Shown in pieces: positions 46,262 to 55,365 of a stretch of DNA of 64,000 nt. The stretch comes from Streptomyces sp. V1I1. Its GTDB lineage: Bacteria > Actinomycetota > Actinomycetes > Streptomycetales > Streptomycetaceae. Where the stretch lies: NCBI RefSeq assembly GCF_030817355.1, contig NZ_JAUSZH010000001.1, positions 2,226,501 to 2,290,500 on the forward strand, in the 5' to 3' direction. Position numbers and translations under genes: made by a program. Below the pieces are notes generated by a model that saw nothing but the letters and a program-made list of their open reading frames with translations, did not search any database and had not been told where the DNA came from. How positions within the stretch are numbered: position 1 is the first letter of the stretch; each line of letters opens with the position of its first letter.

Positions 46262-46903
46262 TTACTTCTTCCTGGCAGTGGTCTTCTTGGCGGTCGTCTT
46301 GCGCGCCGTCGTCTTCCTGGCGGGCGCCTTCTTGGCCGTGGCCTTCTTGGCCGGCGCGGTCTTCTTGGCGGTCGCCTTCTTGGCGGCGGTCTTCTTGGCC
46401 GCGGTCTTCTTGGCGGTCGCCTTCTTCGCCGCCGTCTTCTTGACGGCGGCCTTCTTCGCCGTGACCTTCTTCGCCACCGTCTTCTTGACGGCGGCCTTCT
46501 TCACAGCCGCCTTCCTGGCGGTGGCCTTCTTGGCCGCGGCCTTGGCGGTCGTACGGCTGGGAGCCCCGCCCGAAAGGCTGCCCTTGGGAGCCTTCTTGAC
46601 GGCGACCTCGCCACCCCTCGGGAGCTTCTTCGAGCCGCTCACCAGGTCCTTGAAGCCCTGGCCCGCACGGAATCGCGGCACCGAGGTCTTCTTGACCCGT
46701 ACGCGCTCACCCGTCTGCGGGTTGCGGGCGTAACGAGCAGGACGGTCCACCTTCTCGAACGAGCCGAAGCCGGTGACCGAAACCCGGTCTCCGCCGACAA
46801 CTGCGCGGACGATCGCGTCAAGTACCGCGTCGACAGCCTCGGCGGCCTGCTGACGGCCGCCGACCTTGTCGGCAATCGCTTCTACGAGCTGCGCCTTGTT
46901 CAC
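46262..46903 (-). CDS. hup: HU-like nucleoid protein with lysine-rich C-terminal tail (HupS-type)
   Basis: This is a 213-aa nucleoid-associated protein. The first ~90 residues are a standard HU domain: [41 protein letters not shown] and [14 protein letters not shown]. The rest is a tail of Lys/Ala/Thr repeats ([14 protein letters not shown] type), like the C-terminal domain of histone H1 and of mycobacterial HupB. Streptomyces HupS of this form is associated with spore nucleoids. The start is GTG. It is a single-gene unit, and the 142 bp upstream should hold the promoter. Confidence 0.95.
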   Translation of the reverse strand: MNKAQLVEAIADKVGGRQQAAEAVDAVLDAIVRAVVGGDRVSVTGFGSFEKVDRPARYARNPQTGERVRVKKTSVPRFRAGQGFKDLVSGSKKLPRGGEVAVKKAPKGSLSGGAPSRTTAKAAAKKATARKAAVKKAAVKKTVAKKVTAKKAAVKKTAAKKATAKKTAAKKTAAKKATAKKTAPAKKATAKKAPARKTTARKTTAKKTTARKK

Positions 46904-47045
46904 GTCTTCCCCTTCGGAGACATTGCCGGAACGAATGCGTCCAGGCTTTTTCGCACGTTAGGCAGATATATACCGCAAATCAAACACGAAACGGGCTAAT
47001 CACCCTAGTGCCGCAACGAAGTCGACCGTCGCGGAACTTTGGGTG

Positions 47046-47273
47046 TCAGTCGCCTTCAGGGAATCGGCCCTCGTCGAGGTCCTTCATGAAGCGGTCCAGA
47101 CGCCTTGCCGCATCCGGGAGATCGTGCTTCGCCGCGGCCGTGACGACCAGCAGCTTCCGGGACAGCGCCATCCTTACGCCCTCCGGGACTTGCAGCTCAC
47201 GCACCCGTGTGTGCGCTTGTTTCAATCGGGCGGCGACTGCCTCGTAGAGCTCGAGTTGGCTGTCGCGTTCCAT
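47046..47273 (-). CDS. Small helical hypothetical protein
   Basis: This 75-aa protein MERDSQLELYEAVAARLKQAHTRVRELQVPEG is mostly helical and charged, ending RFMKDLDEGRFPEGD. It is the positional equivalent of a conserved Streptomyces hypothetical between hup and leuD. I do not recognise a family. Confidence 0.75.
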   Translation of the reverse strand: MERDSQLELYEAVAARLKQAHTRVRELQVPEGVRMALSRKLLVVTAAAKHDLPDAARRLDRFMKDLDEGRFPEGD

Positions 47274-47327
47274 GCACCGATTGTGCCATCTGAGGCGAGT
47301 TGTCGCCCGACGGGGTCTCAACAACCG

Positions 47328-47361
47328 ACTGCGCCCCCCACCGGACGGTGGGGGGCGCAGT
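47328..47361. terminator. Strong terminator downstream of leuD
   Basis: ACTGCGCCCCCCACC (47328-47342) and GGTGGGGGGCGCAGT (47347-47361) are perfectly complementary over 15 bp with a 4-base loop. It stops the leuCD transcript. Confidence 0.85.
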
Positions 47362-47377
47362 ACGGGAAAAGCGCTGC

Positions 47378-47971
47378 TCAGGCCTCAATTGTGCGGGGCT
47401 TGAAGGCCGGTCGGGATGCCTCGTAAGCCGCGATGTCCGCTTCGTTCTGAAGGGTGAGGCTGATGTCGTCCAGACCGTTCAGCAGCCTCCATCGGGCGTT
47501 CTCGTCAAGGTCGAAGTCGGCCGTGATTCCGGTGGCCAGAACCTGTCGCTTCTCCAAGTCCACGGTGATTTCGGCGGTCGGGTCGGCTTCGGTGACCTCC
47601 CAGAGCGCGTCCACGACCTTCTGGTCCAGAACCACCGTCAGCAGGCCGTTCTTGAGCGAGTTGCCCCGGAAGATGTCGGCGAACCGGGAGGAGATGACGG
47701 CCTTGAAGCCGTAGTTCTGCAGGGCCCACACGGCGTGCTCGCGGGAGGATCCGGTGCCGAACTCCGGGCCGGCCACCAGGACCGTGGCGCCCTGCCGCTC
47801 GGGCTGGTTGAGGATGAACGACGAATCCTTGCGCCAGGCCTCGAAGAGCCCGTCCTCGAAGCCGTCGCGGGTGACCTTCTTCAGCCAGTGGGCCGGGATG
47901 ATCTGGTCGGTGTCGACGTTGCTGCGGCGCAGCGGAACAGCCCGGCCGGTGTGCGTGGTGAAAGCTTCCAT
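47378..47971 (-). CDS. leuD: 3-isopropylmalate dehydratase small subunit
   Basis: LeuD is the 197-aa small subunit of isopropylmalate isomerase in leucine synthesis. It opens [30 protein letters not shown], with the conserved NVDTDQIIP block, and [13 protein letters not shown] in the swivel domain. It starts 6 bases after leuC and is co-transcribed with it. Confidence 0.97.
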   Translation of the reverse strand: MEAFTTHTGRAVPLRRSNVDTDQIIPAHWLKKVTRDGFEDGLFEAWRKDSSFILNQPERQGATVLVAGPEFGTGSSREHAVWALQNYGFKAVISSRFADIFRGNSLKNGLLTVVLDQKVVDALWEVTEADPTAEITVDLEKRQVLATGITADFDLDENARWRLLNGLDDISLTLQNEADIAAYEASRPAFKPRTIEA

Positions 47972-47977
47972 GGTTGC

Positions 47978-49402
47978 TCAGACTCCGGCGGTCGCGGGGG
48001 CTTCGGACAGGTCGGCGGGCGAGGCCAGATGGCCCAGTACCGCGGTGGCGGCGGCGACCTGGGGCGAGACCAGATGGGTGCGTCCGCCCTTGCCCTGCCT
48101 GCCCTCGAAGTTGCGGTTGGAGGTGGACGCGGAGCGCTCGCCGGGAGCCAGTTGGTCGGGGTTCATGCCCAGACACATCGAGCAGCCCGCGTGCCGCCAT
48201 TCGGCGCCGGCAGCGGTGAAGACCTTGTCCAGGCCTTCCTCGACGGCCTGCAGCGCGACCCGTACGGAGCCGGGGACCACCAGCATCCGTACGCCGTCGG
48301 CGACTTTGCGGCCTTCCACAATGGCGGCCGCGTTGCGCAGGTCCTCGATACGGCCGTTGGTGCAGGAGCCTACGAAGACGGTGTCGACCTTGATGTCGCG
48401 CAGCGGCTGGCCAGCGCTCAACCCCATGTATTCCAGGGCCCTTTCGGCGGCGTGCCGCTCCGAAGCGTCCTCGTACGAAGCCGGGTCGGGGACGTTCGCC
48501 GACAGGGGCGCGCCCTGGCCGGGGTTGGTGCCCCAGGTGACGAACGGCGCCAGTTCGGCGGCGTCGATGAACACCTCGGCGTCGAAGACGGCGTCGTCGT
48601 CCGTGCGCAGGGTCTTCCAGTAGTCGACGGCGGCGTCCCACTCGGCGTCCTTGGGGGCGTGGTCGCGGCCCCGCAGATAGTCGAAAGTGGTCTCGTCGGG
48701 GGCGATCATGCCGGCCCGGGCGCCCGCCTCGATCGACATGTTGCAGATGGTCATCCGGGCCTCCATCGAGAGCTTCTCGATGGCGGAGCCGCGGTATTCC
48801 AGGATGTAACCCTGGCCGCCGCCGGTGCCGATCTTCGCGATGATGGCCAGGATCAGGTCCTTGGCGGTGACACTGTCGGGCAGTTCGCCCTCGACCGTGA
48901 TGGCCATGGTCTTGGGGCGGGCCAGCGGCAGCGTCTGGGTGGCCAGCACATGCTCCACCTGGGAGGTGCCGATGCCGAACGCAAGCGCGCCGAAAGCGCC
49001 GTGGGTGGAGGTGTGCGAATCGCCGCAGACCACGGTGGTGCCGGGCTGGGTCAGACCCAGCTGCGGGCCCACGACGTGGACGACGCCCTGTTCGACGTCG
49101 CCCAGCGGATGCAGACGTACGCCGAAGTCGGCACAGTTCTTGCGCAGCGTCTCCAACTGGACGCGGGAAACCGGGTCGGCGATGGGCTTGTCGATGTCGA
49201 GGGTCGGGGTGTTGTGATCCTCGGTCGCGATGGTGAGGTCGAGCCTGCGCACCTGGCGGCCGTTGAGGCGCAGCCCGTCAAAGGCCTGGGGGCTGGTCAC
49301 CTCGTGCAGCAGGTGCAGATCGATGAAGAGGAGGTCGGGCTCGCCCTCGGCGCGCCGGACGACATGGTCGTCCCAGACCTTCTCCGCGAGTGTCCTACCC
49401 AT
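47978..49402 (-). CDS. leuC: 3-isopropylmalate dehydratase large subunit
   Basis: LeuC binds the [4Fe-4S] cluster that isomerises 2-isopropylmalate to 3-isopropylmalate. The ATG at 49402 gives [17 protein letters not shown] and 474 aa; the frame continues upstream but is not Leu[29 protein letters not shown] is the conserved core. The cluster ligands are in [12 protein letters not shown] and [11 protein letters not shown]. The RBS is GGAGGG. It is divergent from ndgR, its likely regulator, with a 144-bp shared promoter region. Confidence 0.97.
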   Translation of the reverse strand: MGRTLAEKVWDDHVVRRAEGEPDLLFIDLHLLHEVTSPQAFDGLRLNGRQVRRLDLTIATEDHNTPTLDIDKPIADPVSRVQLETLRKNCADFGVRLHPLGDVEQGVVHVVGPQLGLTQPGTTVVCGDSHTSTHGAFGALAFGIGTSQVEHVLATQTLPLARPKTMAITVEGELPDSVTAKDLILAIIAKIGTGGGQGYILEYRGSAIEKLSMEARMTICNMSIEAGARAGMIAPDETTFDYLRGRDHAPKDAEWDAAVDYWKTLRTDDDAVFDAEVFIDAAELAPFVTWGTNPGQGAPLSANVPDPASYEDASERHAAERALEYMGLSAGQPLRDIKVDTVFVGSCTNGRIEDLRNAAAIVEGRKVADGVRMLVVPGSVRVALQAVEEGLDKVFTAAGAEWRHAGCSMCLGMNPDQLAPGERSASTSNRNFEGRQGKGGRTHLVSPQVAAATAVLGHLASPADLSEAPATAGV

Positions 49403-49514
49403 CGCTTTCCCTCCGGCCGGCTGGTCCGCCGACACAACTAGAGATCTTGTCGCGAGCCCGTTGGTCCGCGGGTCGCAACTCCAGGGTGGCGGGTTCTCGG
49501 AAAAATTGAACTTG

Positions 49515-49533
49515 CGTTTCACAGTGTGAGACG
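49515..49533. promoter_or_regulatory. Inverted repeat in leuC-ndgR intergenic region (candidate NdgR operator)
   Basis: CGTTTCAC (49515-49522) and GTGAGACG (49526-49533) are inverted repeats with one mismatch around a 3-base centre. They sit 14 bases before the ndgR start and ~115 bases upstream of leuC. Streptomyces NdgR/AreB is known to bind the leuC-areB intergenic region, so this is a reasonable operator candidate. Confidence 0.55.
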
Positions 49534-49546
49534 TGAATATCGTTGC

Positions 49547-50263
49547 ATGGACAACTCTAGCGGCGTCGGCGTTCTCGACAAGGCAGCTCTGGTACTGAGC
49601 GCACTGGAGTCCGGTCCGGCCACCCTCGCCGGGCTGGTCGCGGCGACAGGGCTTGCACGACCCACGGCACACCGCCTTGCCGTGGCACTGGAACACCACC
49701 GGATGGTGGCGAGGGACATGCAGGGCCGGTTCATCCTGGGCCCGCGGCTGGCGGAGCTCGCCGCCGCGGCGGGCGAGGACCGGCTGCTGGCCACGGCCGG
49801 GCCCGTGCTCACGCATCTGCGCGATGTCACCGGCGAGAGCGCGCAGCTCTACCGCCGGCAGGGAGACATGCGCATCTGCGTGGCCGCGGCCGAGCGGCTG
49901 TCCGGACTGCGGGACACCGTGCCGGTCGGCTCCACGCTCACCATGAAGGCCGGCTCTTCGGCCCAGATCCTGATGGCCTGGGAGGAGCCGGAGCGGCTGC
50001 ACCGCGGACTGCAGGGCGCCCGTTTCACGGCGACGGCCCTGTCCGGCGTACGGCGCCGGGGCTGGGCCCAGTCGATCGGCGAGCGCGAGCCGGGCGTGGC
50101 GTCCGTCTCCGCCCCCGTGCGTGGCCCCTCGAACCGCGTGGTCGCCGCCGTCTCGGTATCCGGGCCGATCGAGCGTCTGACCCGCCACCCGGGCCGGATG
50201 CACGCGCAGGCGGTCATCGACGCCGCGGCCCGCCTGAGCGAGGCGCTGCGCCGCTCCGGCTGA
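49547..50263 (+). CDS. ndgR: IclR-family regulator NdgR (AreB)
   Basis: NdgR/AreB is an IclR-type regulator of leucine and other amino-acid pathways that also influences antibiotic production. The 238-aa protein [21 protein letters not shown] has the IclR winged helix ([23 protein letters not shown]) and the ligand-binding domain, with [18 protein letters not shown] and [24 protein letters not shown]. The start at 49547 fits the family; an upstream TTG would add 7 residues and cut into the palindrome. It is divergent from leuCD. Confidence 0.92.
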   Translation: MDNSSGVGVLDKAALVLSALESGPATLAGLVAATGLARPTAHRLAVALEHHRMVARDMQGRFILGPRLAELAAAAGEDRLLATAGPVLTHLRDVTGESAQLYRRQGDMRICVAAAERLSGLRDTVPVGSTLTMKAGSSAQILMAWEEPERLHRGLQGARFTATALSGVRRRGWAQSIGEREPGVASVSAPVRGPSNRVVAAVSVSGPIERLTRHPGRMHAQAVIDAAARLSEALRRSG

Positions 50264-50280
50264 TCCACGCTGTTCACGTA

Positions 50281-50316
50281 CCGGCCGGCCGCTTCCACGC
50301 CGCAGCGGCCGGCCGG
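50281..50316 (+). terminator. Terminator downstream of ndgR
   Basis: CCGGCCGGCCGCT (50281-50293) pairs with AGCGGCCGGCCGG (50304-50316), a perfect 13-bp stem with a 10-base loop, 17 bases after the ndgR stop. Confidence 0.8.
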
Positions 50317-50367
50317 ACGCGCTTTTCGGAAGGATGGGGCCTCGGCAAGATGGGGCCTCGGCGGCTT

Positions 50368-51336
50368 TCAGGGCCACCGAAGGGTGCGTGGCCCCGCGCA
50401 GCGCAGCCGCAGGCGCAGCCCGCCGCCGTCCTCGCCGCGCAGCTCCACCGCCTCGCAAAGGCTCCGCAGCAGCCAGAGCCCGTCGTGCTGCCCCGCGTCC
50501 GGCCCCGGCGGTACGAAGCCCGCGTAGGGCCCTGGCAGGGGCGCCTCGCGGTCCAGTGCCAGCATGTCCCACACCACGGCGCCCGGCTCCTCCCAGACGC
50601 GTAGCTCCGCATCTGTCGCACCGAGCTCCAGCAGCCAGGTCAGCGCCTCATTGGCCAGCGTCTCGGCCAGCGCCACCCGCTGCCCGGCCAGGCCCGCCGC
50701 TTCGGCCCGCAGCCGCGCGAAGCGCCGTACTGCCGCGAGGGAGGCCGGCGGTTCGAGGAGCGCGGCGCTCGCGGGCGGCGGCGGGAGGGGGCCCTGCCCG
50801 GCCGACGCGTAGATCTCGGGGTCCGTGTACGTCCCGCAGGGCAGCACCAGGTCCCCCACCACATGACGCGGGTGGGTGGCCCAGGCGGCCTCCACGACGT
50901 GGTCGGGCACGGTCCTGGTGTCGTACGTGCAGATCAGCCGGGCCCGTGTGTGCGCCAGCAGCACATTGAGTCCGGACTCCATCCGCTTCCACTCGGCGAT
51001 CTGACGTGGGCACTTCCCCGCCCACACCGGCTCGGCGATCATCCGCACCGGGCGGCCCGGCTCCCCGTACCGGTTCGAGTACCGCAGGAACGCGGCGACC
51101 CGGCCCACCGGCCGGCGGCCGAAGCAGGCGGTGTCGGCGGTGTCGAGAGCCAGGGCCCACTCCCCCAGCGCGTCCCGCAGGAGTTGGATGTTGGCGGGCG
51201 TGGTCACGGCGAGCACCGGCTCCCCCGCGGCCAGCCCCTCCTCGGCGAACGGCACGGCCATCGCCAGGAATTCCTCGTCGTCGCCGTACAGGCAGGCGTG
51301 GTGAACAAATCCGTTGTGGGACGGGTCAGTTGACAC
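50368..51336 (-). CDS. MEDS-domain sensor with HATPase (anti-sigma/RsbW-like) domain
   Basis: This 322-aa protein has an N-terminal MEDS (DcmR-like sensory) domain: [47 protein letters not shown] and [10 protein letters not shown]-terminal histidine-kinase-like ATPase domain follows ([19 protein letters not shown] and the [11 protein letters not shown] region). Such fusions act as anti-sigma or switch-kinase-like regulators. The GTG at 51336 has GGAG 6 bases upstream; a TTG at 51348 is the other choice. It overlaps the STAS gene upstream by 11 bases, so the two form a unit. Confidence 0.85.
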   Translation of the reverse strand: MSTDPSHNGFVHHACLYGDDEEFLAMAVPFAEEGLAAGEPVLAVTTPANIQLLRDALGEWALALDTADTACFGRRPVGRVAAFLRYSNRYGEPGRPVRMIAEPVWAGKCPRQIAEWKRMESGLNVLLAHTRARLICTYDTRTVPDHVVEAAWATHPRHVVGDLVLPCGTYTDPEIYASAGQGPLPPPPASAALLEPPASLAAVRRFARLRAEAAGLAGQRVALAETLANEALTWLLELGATDAELRVWEEPGAVVWDMLALDREAPLPGPYAGFVPPGPDAGQHDGLWLLRSLCEAVELRGEDGGGLRLRLRCAGPRTLRWP

Positions 51337-51679
51337 GGTGGTCTCCAAGCCACAGACCGGGTGTCTCGTCCCAGCCGACCAGCGCGATCACATTCCGCAG
51401 ATGCGGGGCGAGGCCGGTCAACTCCACGTGGTGGCCCGAGTTTCGCGTCCGGGCGAAGCCGATCAGCATGCGCAGTCCGCCGAGATCGAGGAACTCCAGC
51501 CTGGAGAGCTCGAGTTGGAGATCGCCTTCGACGGACGCGATGACCTCGAGCGCGCCACGCAGATGACGGTGCGTGTGGACGTCCACCACGCCCTCGATCC
51601 TCAGTCCCGGCGGCCGGCGGATGCGGGTGATGCGTAACTCGGCTGTGCGTACGAGTGGTTCCGCGTCGGCAGCCTCCAT
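51326..51679 (-). CDS. STAS-domain anti-sigma-factor antagonist-like protein
   Basis: This 117-aa STAS-domain protein has the LRIEGVVDVHTHRHLRGAL strand-helix and the LELSRLEFLDLGGLRMLIGFA block. In standard antagonists this block reads D-S-S/G and the Ser is phosphorylated by the partner kinase. Here the position is Leu (FLDLGG), so it cannot be regulated by that Ser. It overlaps the MEDS/HATPase gene by 11 bases, so the two are probably partners in a stress or development signalling switch. The target sigma factor is not in this window. Confidence 0.85.
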   Translation of the reverse strand: MEAADAEPLVRTAELRITRIRRPPGLRIEGVVDVHTHRHLRGALEVIASVEGDLQLELSRLEFLDLGGLRMLIGFARTRNSGHHVELTGLAPHLRNVIALVGWDETPGLWLGDHRVN

Positions 51680-51748
51680 GCGCGGAGTATCCGCCGCTGC
51701 GAGCGCTGGAGGAAGGAGGGGGACGGAGAAGGATACGAGGCAGACGCG

Positions 51749-51780
51749 AAGAGGCCCTCCGCATGCGCGGAGGGCCTCTT
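51749..51780. terminator. Terminator at the end of the tRNA array
   Basis: AAGAGGCCCTCCGC (51749-51762) and GCGGAGGGCCTCTT (51767-51780) form a perfect 14-bp stem with a 4-base loop, directly downstream of the last tRNA. Confidence 0.88.
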
Positions 51781-51787
51781 AGATGCG

Positions 51788-51860
51788 TACCCCCGACCGG
51801 ATTCGAACCGGCGCTACCGCCTTGAGAGGGCGGCGTGCTAGGCCGCTACACAACGGGGGC
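51788..51860 (-). tRNA. tRNA-Glu (CTC)
   Basis: A 73-nt tRNA; the anticodon loop reads CTCTCAA, giving CTC for GAG codons. T-arm GGTTCGAATCC and acceptor GCCCCCG are intact. It is the last gene in the array. Confidence 0.95.
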
Positions 51861-51881
51861 CTTGCGGATAAGCTCCGCGAG

Positions 51882-51953
51882 CTGGCCTACCAGGACTCGA
51901 ACCTAGAATGACGGTACCAGAAACCGTAGTGTTGCCAATTACACCATAGGCCA
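51882..51953 (-). tRNA. tRNA-Gln (CTG)
   Basis: A 72-nt tRNA with acceptor TGGCCTA/TAGGCCA, anticodon loop TTCTGGT (CTG) and T-arm GGTTCGAGTCC. Confidence 0.95.
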
Positions 51954-51969
51954 TGGTGGTTTAGACCAG

Positions 51970-52042
51970 TACCCCCGACCGGATTCGAACCGGCGCTACC
52001 GCCTTGAGAGGGCGGCGTGCTAGGCCGCTACACAACGGGGGC
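51970..52042 (-). tRNA. tRNA-Glu (CTC)
   Basis: Sequence identical to the copy at 51788-51860 across all 73 bases, with anticodon CTC. Confidence 0.95.
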
Positions 52043-52126
52043 CCTAGCGATCCCACCCGGCGGGAGCCAGGTGATGTCACCGCATGATCATCGGGTGCGA
52101 CCCTGATGATCAACGGGATGGATCTG

Positions 52127-52199
52127 TACCCCCGACCGGATTCGAACCGGCGCTACTGCCTTGAGAGGGCAGCGTGCTAGGCCGCTACACAACGGGGGC
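52127..52199 (-). tRNA. tRNA-Glu (CTC), variant copy
   Basis: A 73-nt tRNA-Glu that differs from the other two copies by a compensated base pair in the anticodon stem (GCTGCCC/GGGCAGT versus GCCGCCC/GGGCGGT). The anticodon is CTC. An inverted repeat at 52085-52112 separates it from the next tRNA. Confidence 0.95.
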
Positions 52200-52223
52200 T
52201 TTGCAGAAGATCATTTCTGCGAG

Positions 52224-52295
52224 CTGGGCTACCAGGACTCGAACCTAGACTAACTGAACCAGAATCAGTCGTGCTGCCAATTACACCATAGCCCA
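52224..52295 (-). tRNA. tRNA-Gln (CTG), first gene of array
   Basis: A 72-nt tRNA with acceptor TGGGCTA/TAGCCCA, anticodon loop TTCTGGT. It differs from the second tRNA-Gln in several stem pairs, most of them compensated. Because transcription is on the minus strand it is the first gene of the array. Confidence 0.95.
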
Positions 52296-52304
52296 CCAAA
52301 ACTC

Positions 52305-52322
52305 AACCCCCTGGAGGGGGTT
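52305..52322 (-). terminator. Terminator between HAD gene and tRNA array
   Basis: AACCCCC and GGGGGTT flank a short loop, followed by AT-rich sequence. It separates the HAD hydrolase transcript from the tRNA promoter. Confidence 0.65.
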
Positions 52323-52382
52323 TGTTTGGCTCGCGCTCCCCGGCCGGACCTCTTGGTCCTCTCGGGCGGCGCAGGAAGAACA

Positions 52383-53102
52383 TTACCCGAAGGTGTCCGG
52401 CGCTCCAAAACGGGTATCGCCGCGCAGCAGGCCAGGGAGCTGGTCGAGTCCGGTGATCCGGGTGAGCTCGGGCCGGCCTCCAAGACCGGTGCGGTCCAGC
52501 CAGATCCCGGCCAGTCCGGCGGCGACGGCGCCCTGGGCGTCGATGTCGGGATGGTCCCCTACATAGGCGACCTCGTGCGGCGCGAGCGCGAGCTCGTCGC
52601 AGGCAGCGTGGAAGGCGCCGGGTTCGGGCTTGGACATGCCCAGTTCGACGGCGCACACGACGGCCTCGAACCGGTCCCGTACACCGAGAACGCGCAGCTT
52701 GCGGTCCTGGTTGTGGATGCTGGAGTTGGACAGGACGGCATGGCGGTAGTCGTCCGCGAGCAGGTCCAGCACGGGCACGGTGTCCGGGAAGAGCGACCAG
52801 GCGGCCTCGTAGTGGGCGACGTGCCGGTCGAACCAGGCATCCGCGTCGGCGTCGCTGAGCGGCGTACCGAGAAAGCTGCGCACGCGGTCCCGGCGCTGCC
52901 CCTGGAAGTCGGTCTCACCGCTGGCGAAGCGGGCCCAGTGGAGTTCGGTCATCTCCCGCCATGAGTCGAGGGCCTGCCCCACGGATTCGTATCCGTCGGG
53001 CATGCCCTCGATCTGCAGATGCTCTCGCATGCCGACGCGGTCGGCGCTGGTGTAGTCGAAGATCGTGTCGTCGATGTCCCAGAGCACGGCTCGGATCGTC
53101 AT
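52383..53102 (-). CDS. HAD-superfamily hydrolase
   Basis: This is a 239-aa phosphatase-type HAD protein. The nucleophile motif I is LWDIDDTIFDYTS (DxDxT-like, DIDDT), motif II HAVLSNSS, motif III around KPEPGAF (catalytic Lys) and motif IV VAYVGDHPDID. A cap insertion follows motif I. The substrate is not identifiable. The ATG lies 9 bases downstream of the gltX stop, so it is probably co-transcribed with gltX. Confidence 0.92.
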   Translation of the reverse strand: MTIRAVLWDIDDTIFDYTSADRVGMREHLQIEGMPDGYESVGQALDSWREMTELHWARFASGETDFQGQRRDRVRSFLGTPLSDADADAWFDRHVAHYEAAWSLFPDTVPVLDLLADDYRHAVLSNSSIHNQDRKLRVLGVRDRFEAVVCAVELGMSKPEPGAFHAACDELALAPHEVAYVGDHPDIDAQGAVAAGLAGIWLDRTGLGGRPELTRITGLDQLPGLLRGDTRFGAPDTFG

Positions 53103-53111
53103 GATCCGAGT

Positions 53112-54587
53112 TTAGGCGGCCGGCTTCGCCAGCGCCGCGTCGATCCGCGACAGCGTCCGCTCCTTGCCCAGGATCTCCAGCGACTCGAAGAGCGGCAGAC
53201 CCACCGTGCGGCCGGTGACCGCGACGCGGACCGGGGCCTGGGCCTTGCCGAGCTTCAGGCCGTGCTCCTCGCCCGCCGCGAGGACCGCGTTCTTGAGCGA
53301 CTCCGGGCTGGACCAGTCCGCGTCGGCCAGCTTCTCGCGGGCCGTACGGAGCAGGGCGTCCGAGCCCTCCTTCATCGCCTTCGCCCAGGACGCCTCGTCC
53401 TCGACCGGGGCGTCCAGGAAGAGGAAGTCGACGTTGGCGGTGATGTCCGAGAGGACGGTCAGCCGGGTCTGGGCGTGCGGGGCGATCGCCTGCCAGGCCG
53501 CCTCGTCGAACTTCTCCGGGGCCCAGTTGGCGTGCGGGGCATGCAGCCAGGGGCGGCACGCCTCGATGAAGTCCTTCACATCCAGCCGACGGATGTGGTC
53601 GGCGTTGATCGCCTCCGCCTTCTTCAGGTCGAAGCGGGCCGGGTTGGCGTTGACGTCCGCGATGTCGAACCTCTCGACCAGCTCCGCGACCGAGAAGACG
53701 TCCTGGTCGGCGGAGAAGGACCAGCCGAGCAGCGAGAGGTAGTTGAGCAGGCCCTCGGGGAGGAAGCCGCGCTCGCGGTAGACGTTGAGGGACGCCTGCG
53801 GGTCGCGCTTGGACAGCTTCTTGTTGCCCTCGCCCATGACGTACGGCAGATGCCCGAAGGCAGGCGTCTGTTTGGCGATACCCAGCTCGATCAGCGCCTT
53901 GTAGAGCGCGATCTGGCGCGGGGTGGAGGACAGCAGGTCCTCACCGCGCAGGACGTGCGTGATCTCCATCAGCGCGTCGTCGACCGGGTTGACCAGCGTG
54001 TAGAGCGGGGCGCCGTTGGCGCGGACGATGCCGTAGTCCGGGACGTTGTCCGGGGTGAAGGTGAGCTCGCCGCGGACCAGGTCCGTGAAGGTGATCGGCT
54101 CGTCGGGCATCTTGAAGCGGACGATGGCCGGCCGGCCTTCGGCCTTGTACCGCGCGATGCGCTCGGCGGAGAGGTTGCGGCAGGTGCCGTCGTAGCCGGA
54201 CGGCTTGCCGGCCAGGCGGGCGGCGTCCCGGCGGGCCTCCAGCTCGACGGCGGTGCAGAAGCACTCGTACGCGTAACCGCCGGCCATCAGCTTCTCGGCG
54301 ACGTCCTTGTAGATGTCCATCCGCTGCGACTGGCGGTAGGGGGCGTGCGGGCCGCCGGCCTCGGGGCCCTCGTCCCAGTCCAGGCCGAGCCAGCGCATCG
54401 AGTCGAGCAGCTGGTTGTACGACTCCTCGGAGTCGCGGGCCGCGTCGGTGTCCTCGATGCGGAAGACCATGGTGCCGCCGTTGTGCCGGGCGAAGGCCCA
54501 GTTGAACAGGGCGGTGCGGACCAGACCCACATGCGGGTTGCCGGTCGGCGAGGGACAGAAACGTACGCGGACGTTCGCGTTAGCCAC
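53112..54587 (-). CDS. gltX: Glutamyl-tRNA synthetase
   Basis: GltX charges tRNA-Glu, and in actinobacteria also mischarges tRNA-Gln for later amidation by GatCAB. The 491-aa class I enzyme has RFCPSPTGNPHVGLVR (HIGH-like HVGL) and the KMSKS-like loop NKKLSKRDPQ. It lies beside a tRNA-Glu/tRNA-Gln array (51788-52295), both of them its substrates. The GTG start overlaps the FAH-family gene end by 8 bases. Confidence 0.96.
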   Translation of the reverse strand: MANANVRVRFCPSPTGNPHVGLVRTALFNWAFARHNGGTMVFRIEDTDAARDSEESYNQLLDSMRWLGLDWDEGPEAGGPHAPYRQSQRMDIYKDVAEKLMAGGYAYECFCTAVELEARRDAARLAGKPSGYDGTCRNLSAERIARYKAEGRPAIVRFKMPDEPITFTDLVRGELTFTPDNVPDYGIVRANGAPLYTLVNPVDDALMEITHVLRGEDLLSSTPRQIALYKALIELGIAKQTPAFGHLPYVMGEGNKKLSKRDPQASLNVYRERGFLPEGLLNYLSLLGWSFSADQDVFSVAELVERFDIADVNANPARFDLKKAEAINADHIRRLDVKDFIEACRPWLHAPHANWAPEKFDEAAWQAIAPHAQTRLTVLSDITANVDFLFLDAPVEDEASWAKAMKEGSDALLRTAREKLADADWSSPESLKNAVLAAGEEHGLKLGKAQAPVRVAVTGRTVGLPLFESLEILGKERTLSRIDAALAKPAA

Positions 54588-55365
54588 GCTTGATCACCTT
54601 GTTGGTGAGAGTGCCGATGCCTTGAATGGTGACGGCGACCTCGTCGCCGACGTTGAGAGGGCCGACCCCGGCGGGGGTGCCGGTGAGGATCACGTCGCCG
54701 GGGAGCAGCGTCATGGCCTCGGTGATGTTGACGATCAGGTCCTCGATGGAGTGGATCATCTGGCTCGTACGGCCGAGCTGGCGCTGTTCGCCGTTGACCG
54801 TGCACTGGATGGCCAGGTCGCTCGGGTCGAGGTCGGTCTCCACCCAGGGGCCGAGCGGGCAGGAGCTGTCGAAGCCCTTTGCCCTGGCCCATTGCTTCTC
54901 GCGCTTTTGCACGTCGCGCGCGGTGACGTCATTGGCGCAGGTGTAGCCGAGGATGACGTCCTTGACGCGCTCGCGCGGGACCTCGCGGCACATCCGGCCG
55001 ATGACCACGGCCAGTTCGGCCTCGTGGTGCAGTTCGTTCGAGAAGGAGGGGTACGCGATCGGGTCGCCGGGGCCGACCACCGAGGTGGACGGCTTGAAGA
55101 ACGCGAACGGCGCGTCGGGGACCTCGTGGCCGAGCTCCGCCGCGTGCTCCGCGTAGTTGCGGCCGAAGGCCACGACCTTGTTGGGAAGCACGGGCGGCAG
55201 CAGCCGGACCTTGCTCAGCGGGACCTTCGTGCCGGAGAGCTCGAAGTCCGCGAACGGGATGCCCTTGATGATGTCGAGGACGAGACCGGCTGAGTCACCG
55301 GTGCCTTCGCCCTCGACCGCGCCGAAGGCGACATTGCCGTCGATGGAGAACCTGGCGATGCGCAC
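54580..55365 (-). CDS. Fumarylacetoacetate hydrolase family protein
   Basis: This 261-aa FAH-family protein hydrolyses or decarboxylates beta-keto acids such as acylpyruvates. Core motifs are NYAEHAAELG, NELHHEAELAVVIG with the metal-binding Glu pair, and GYTCANDVTARDVQ. The end GIGTLTNKVIKRG is typical. It overlaps gltX by 8 bases. The substrate is not fixed by context. Confidence 0.93.
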   Translation of the reverse strand: MRIARFSIDGNVAFGAVEGEGTGDSAGLVLDIIKGIPFADFELSGTKVPLSKVRLLPPVLPNKVVAFGRNYAEHAAELGHEVPDAPFAFFKPSTSVVGPGDPIAYPSFSNELHHEAELAVVIGRMCREVPRERVKDVILGYTCANDVTARDVQKREKQWARAKGFDSSCPLGPWVETDLDPSDLAIQCTVNGEQRQLGRTSQMIHSIEDLIVNITEAMTLLPGDVILTGTPAGVGPLNVGDEVAVTIQGIGTLTNKVIKRG

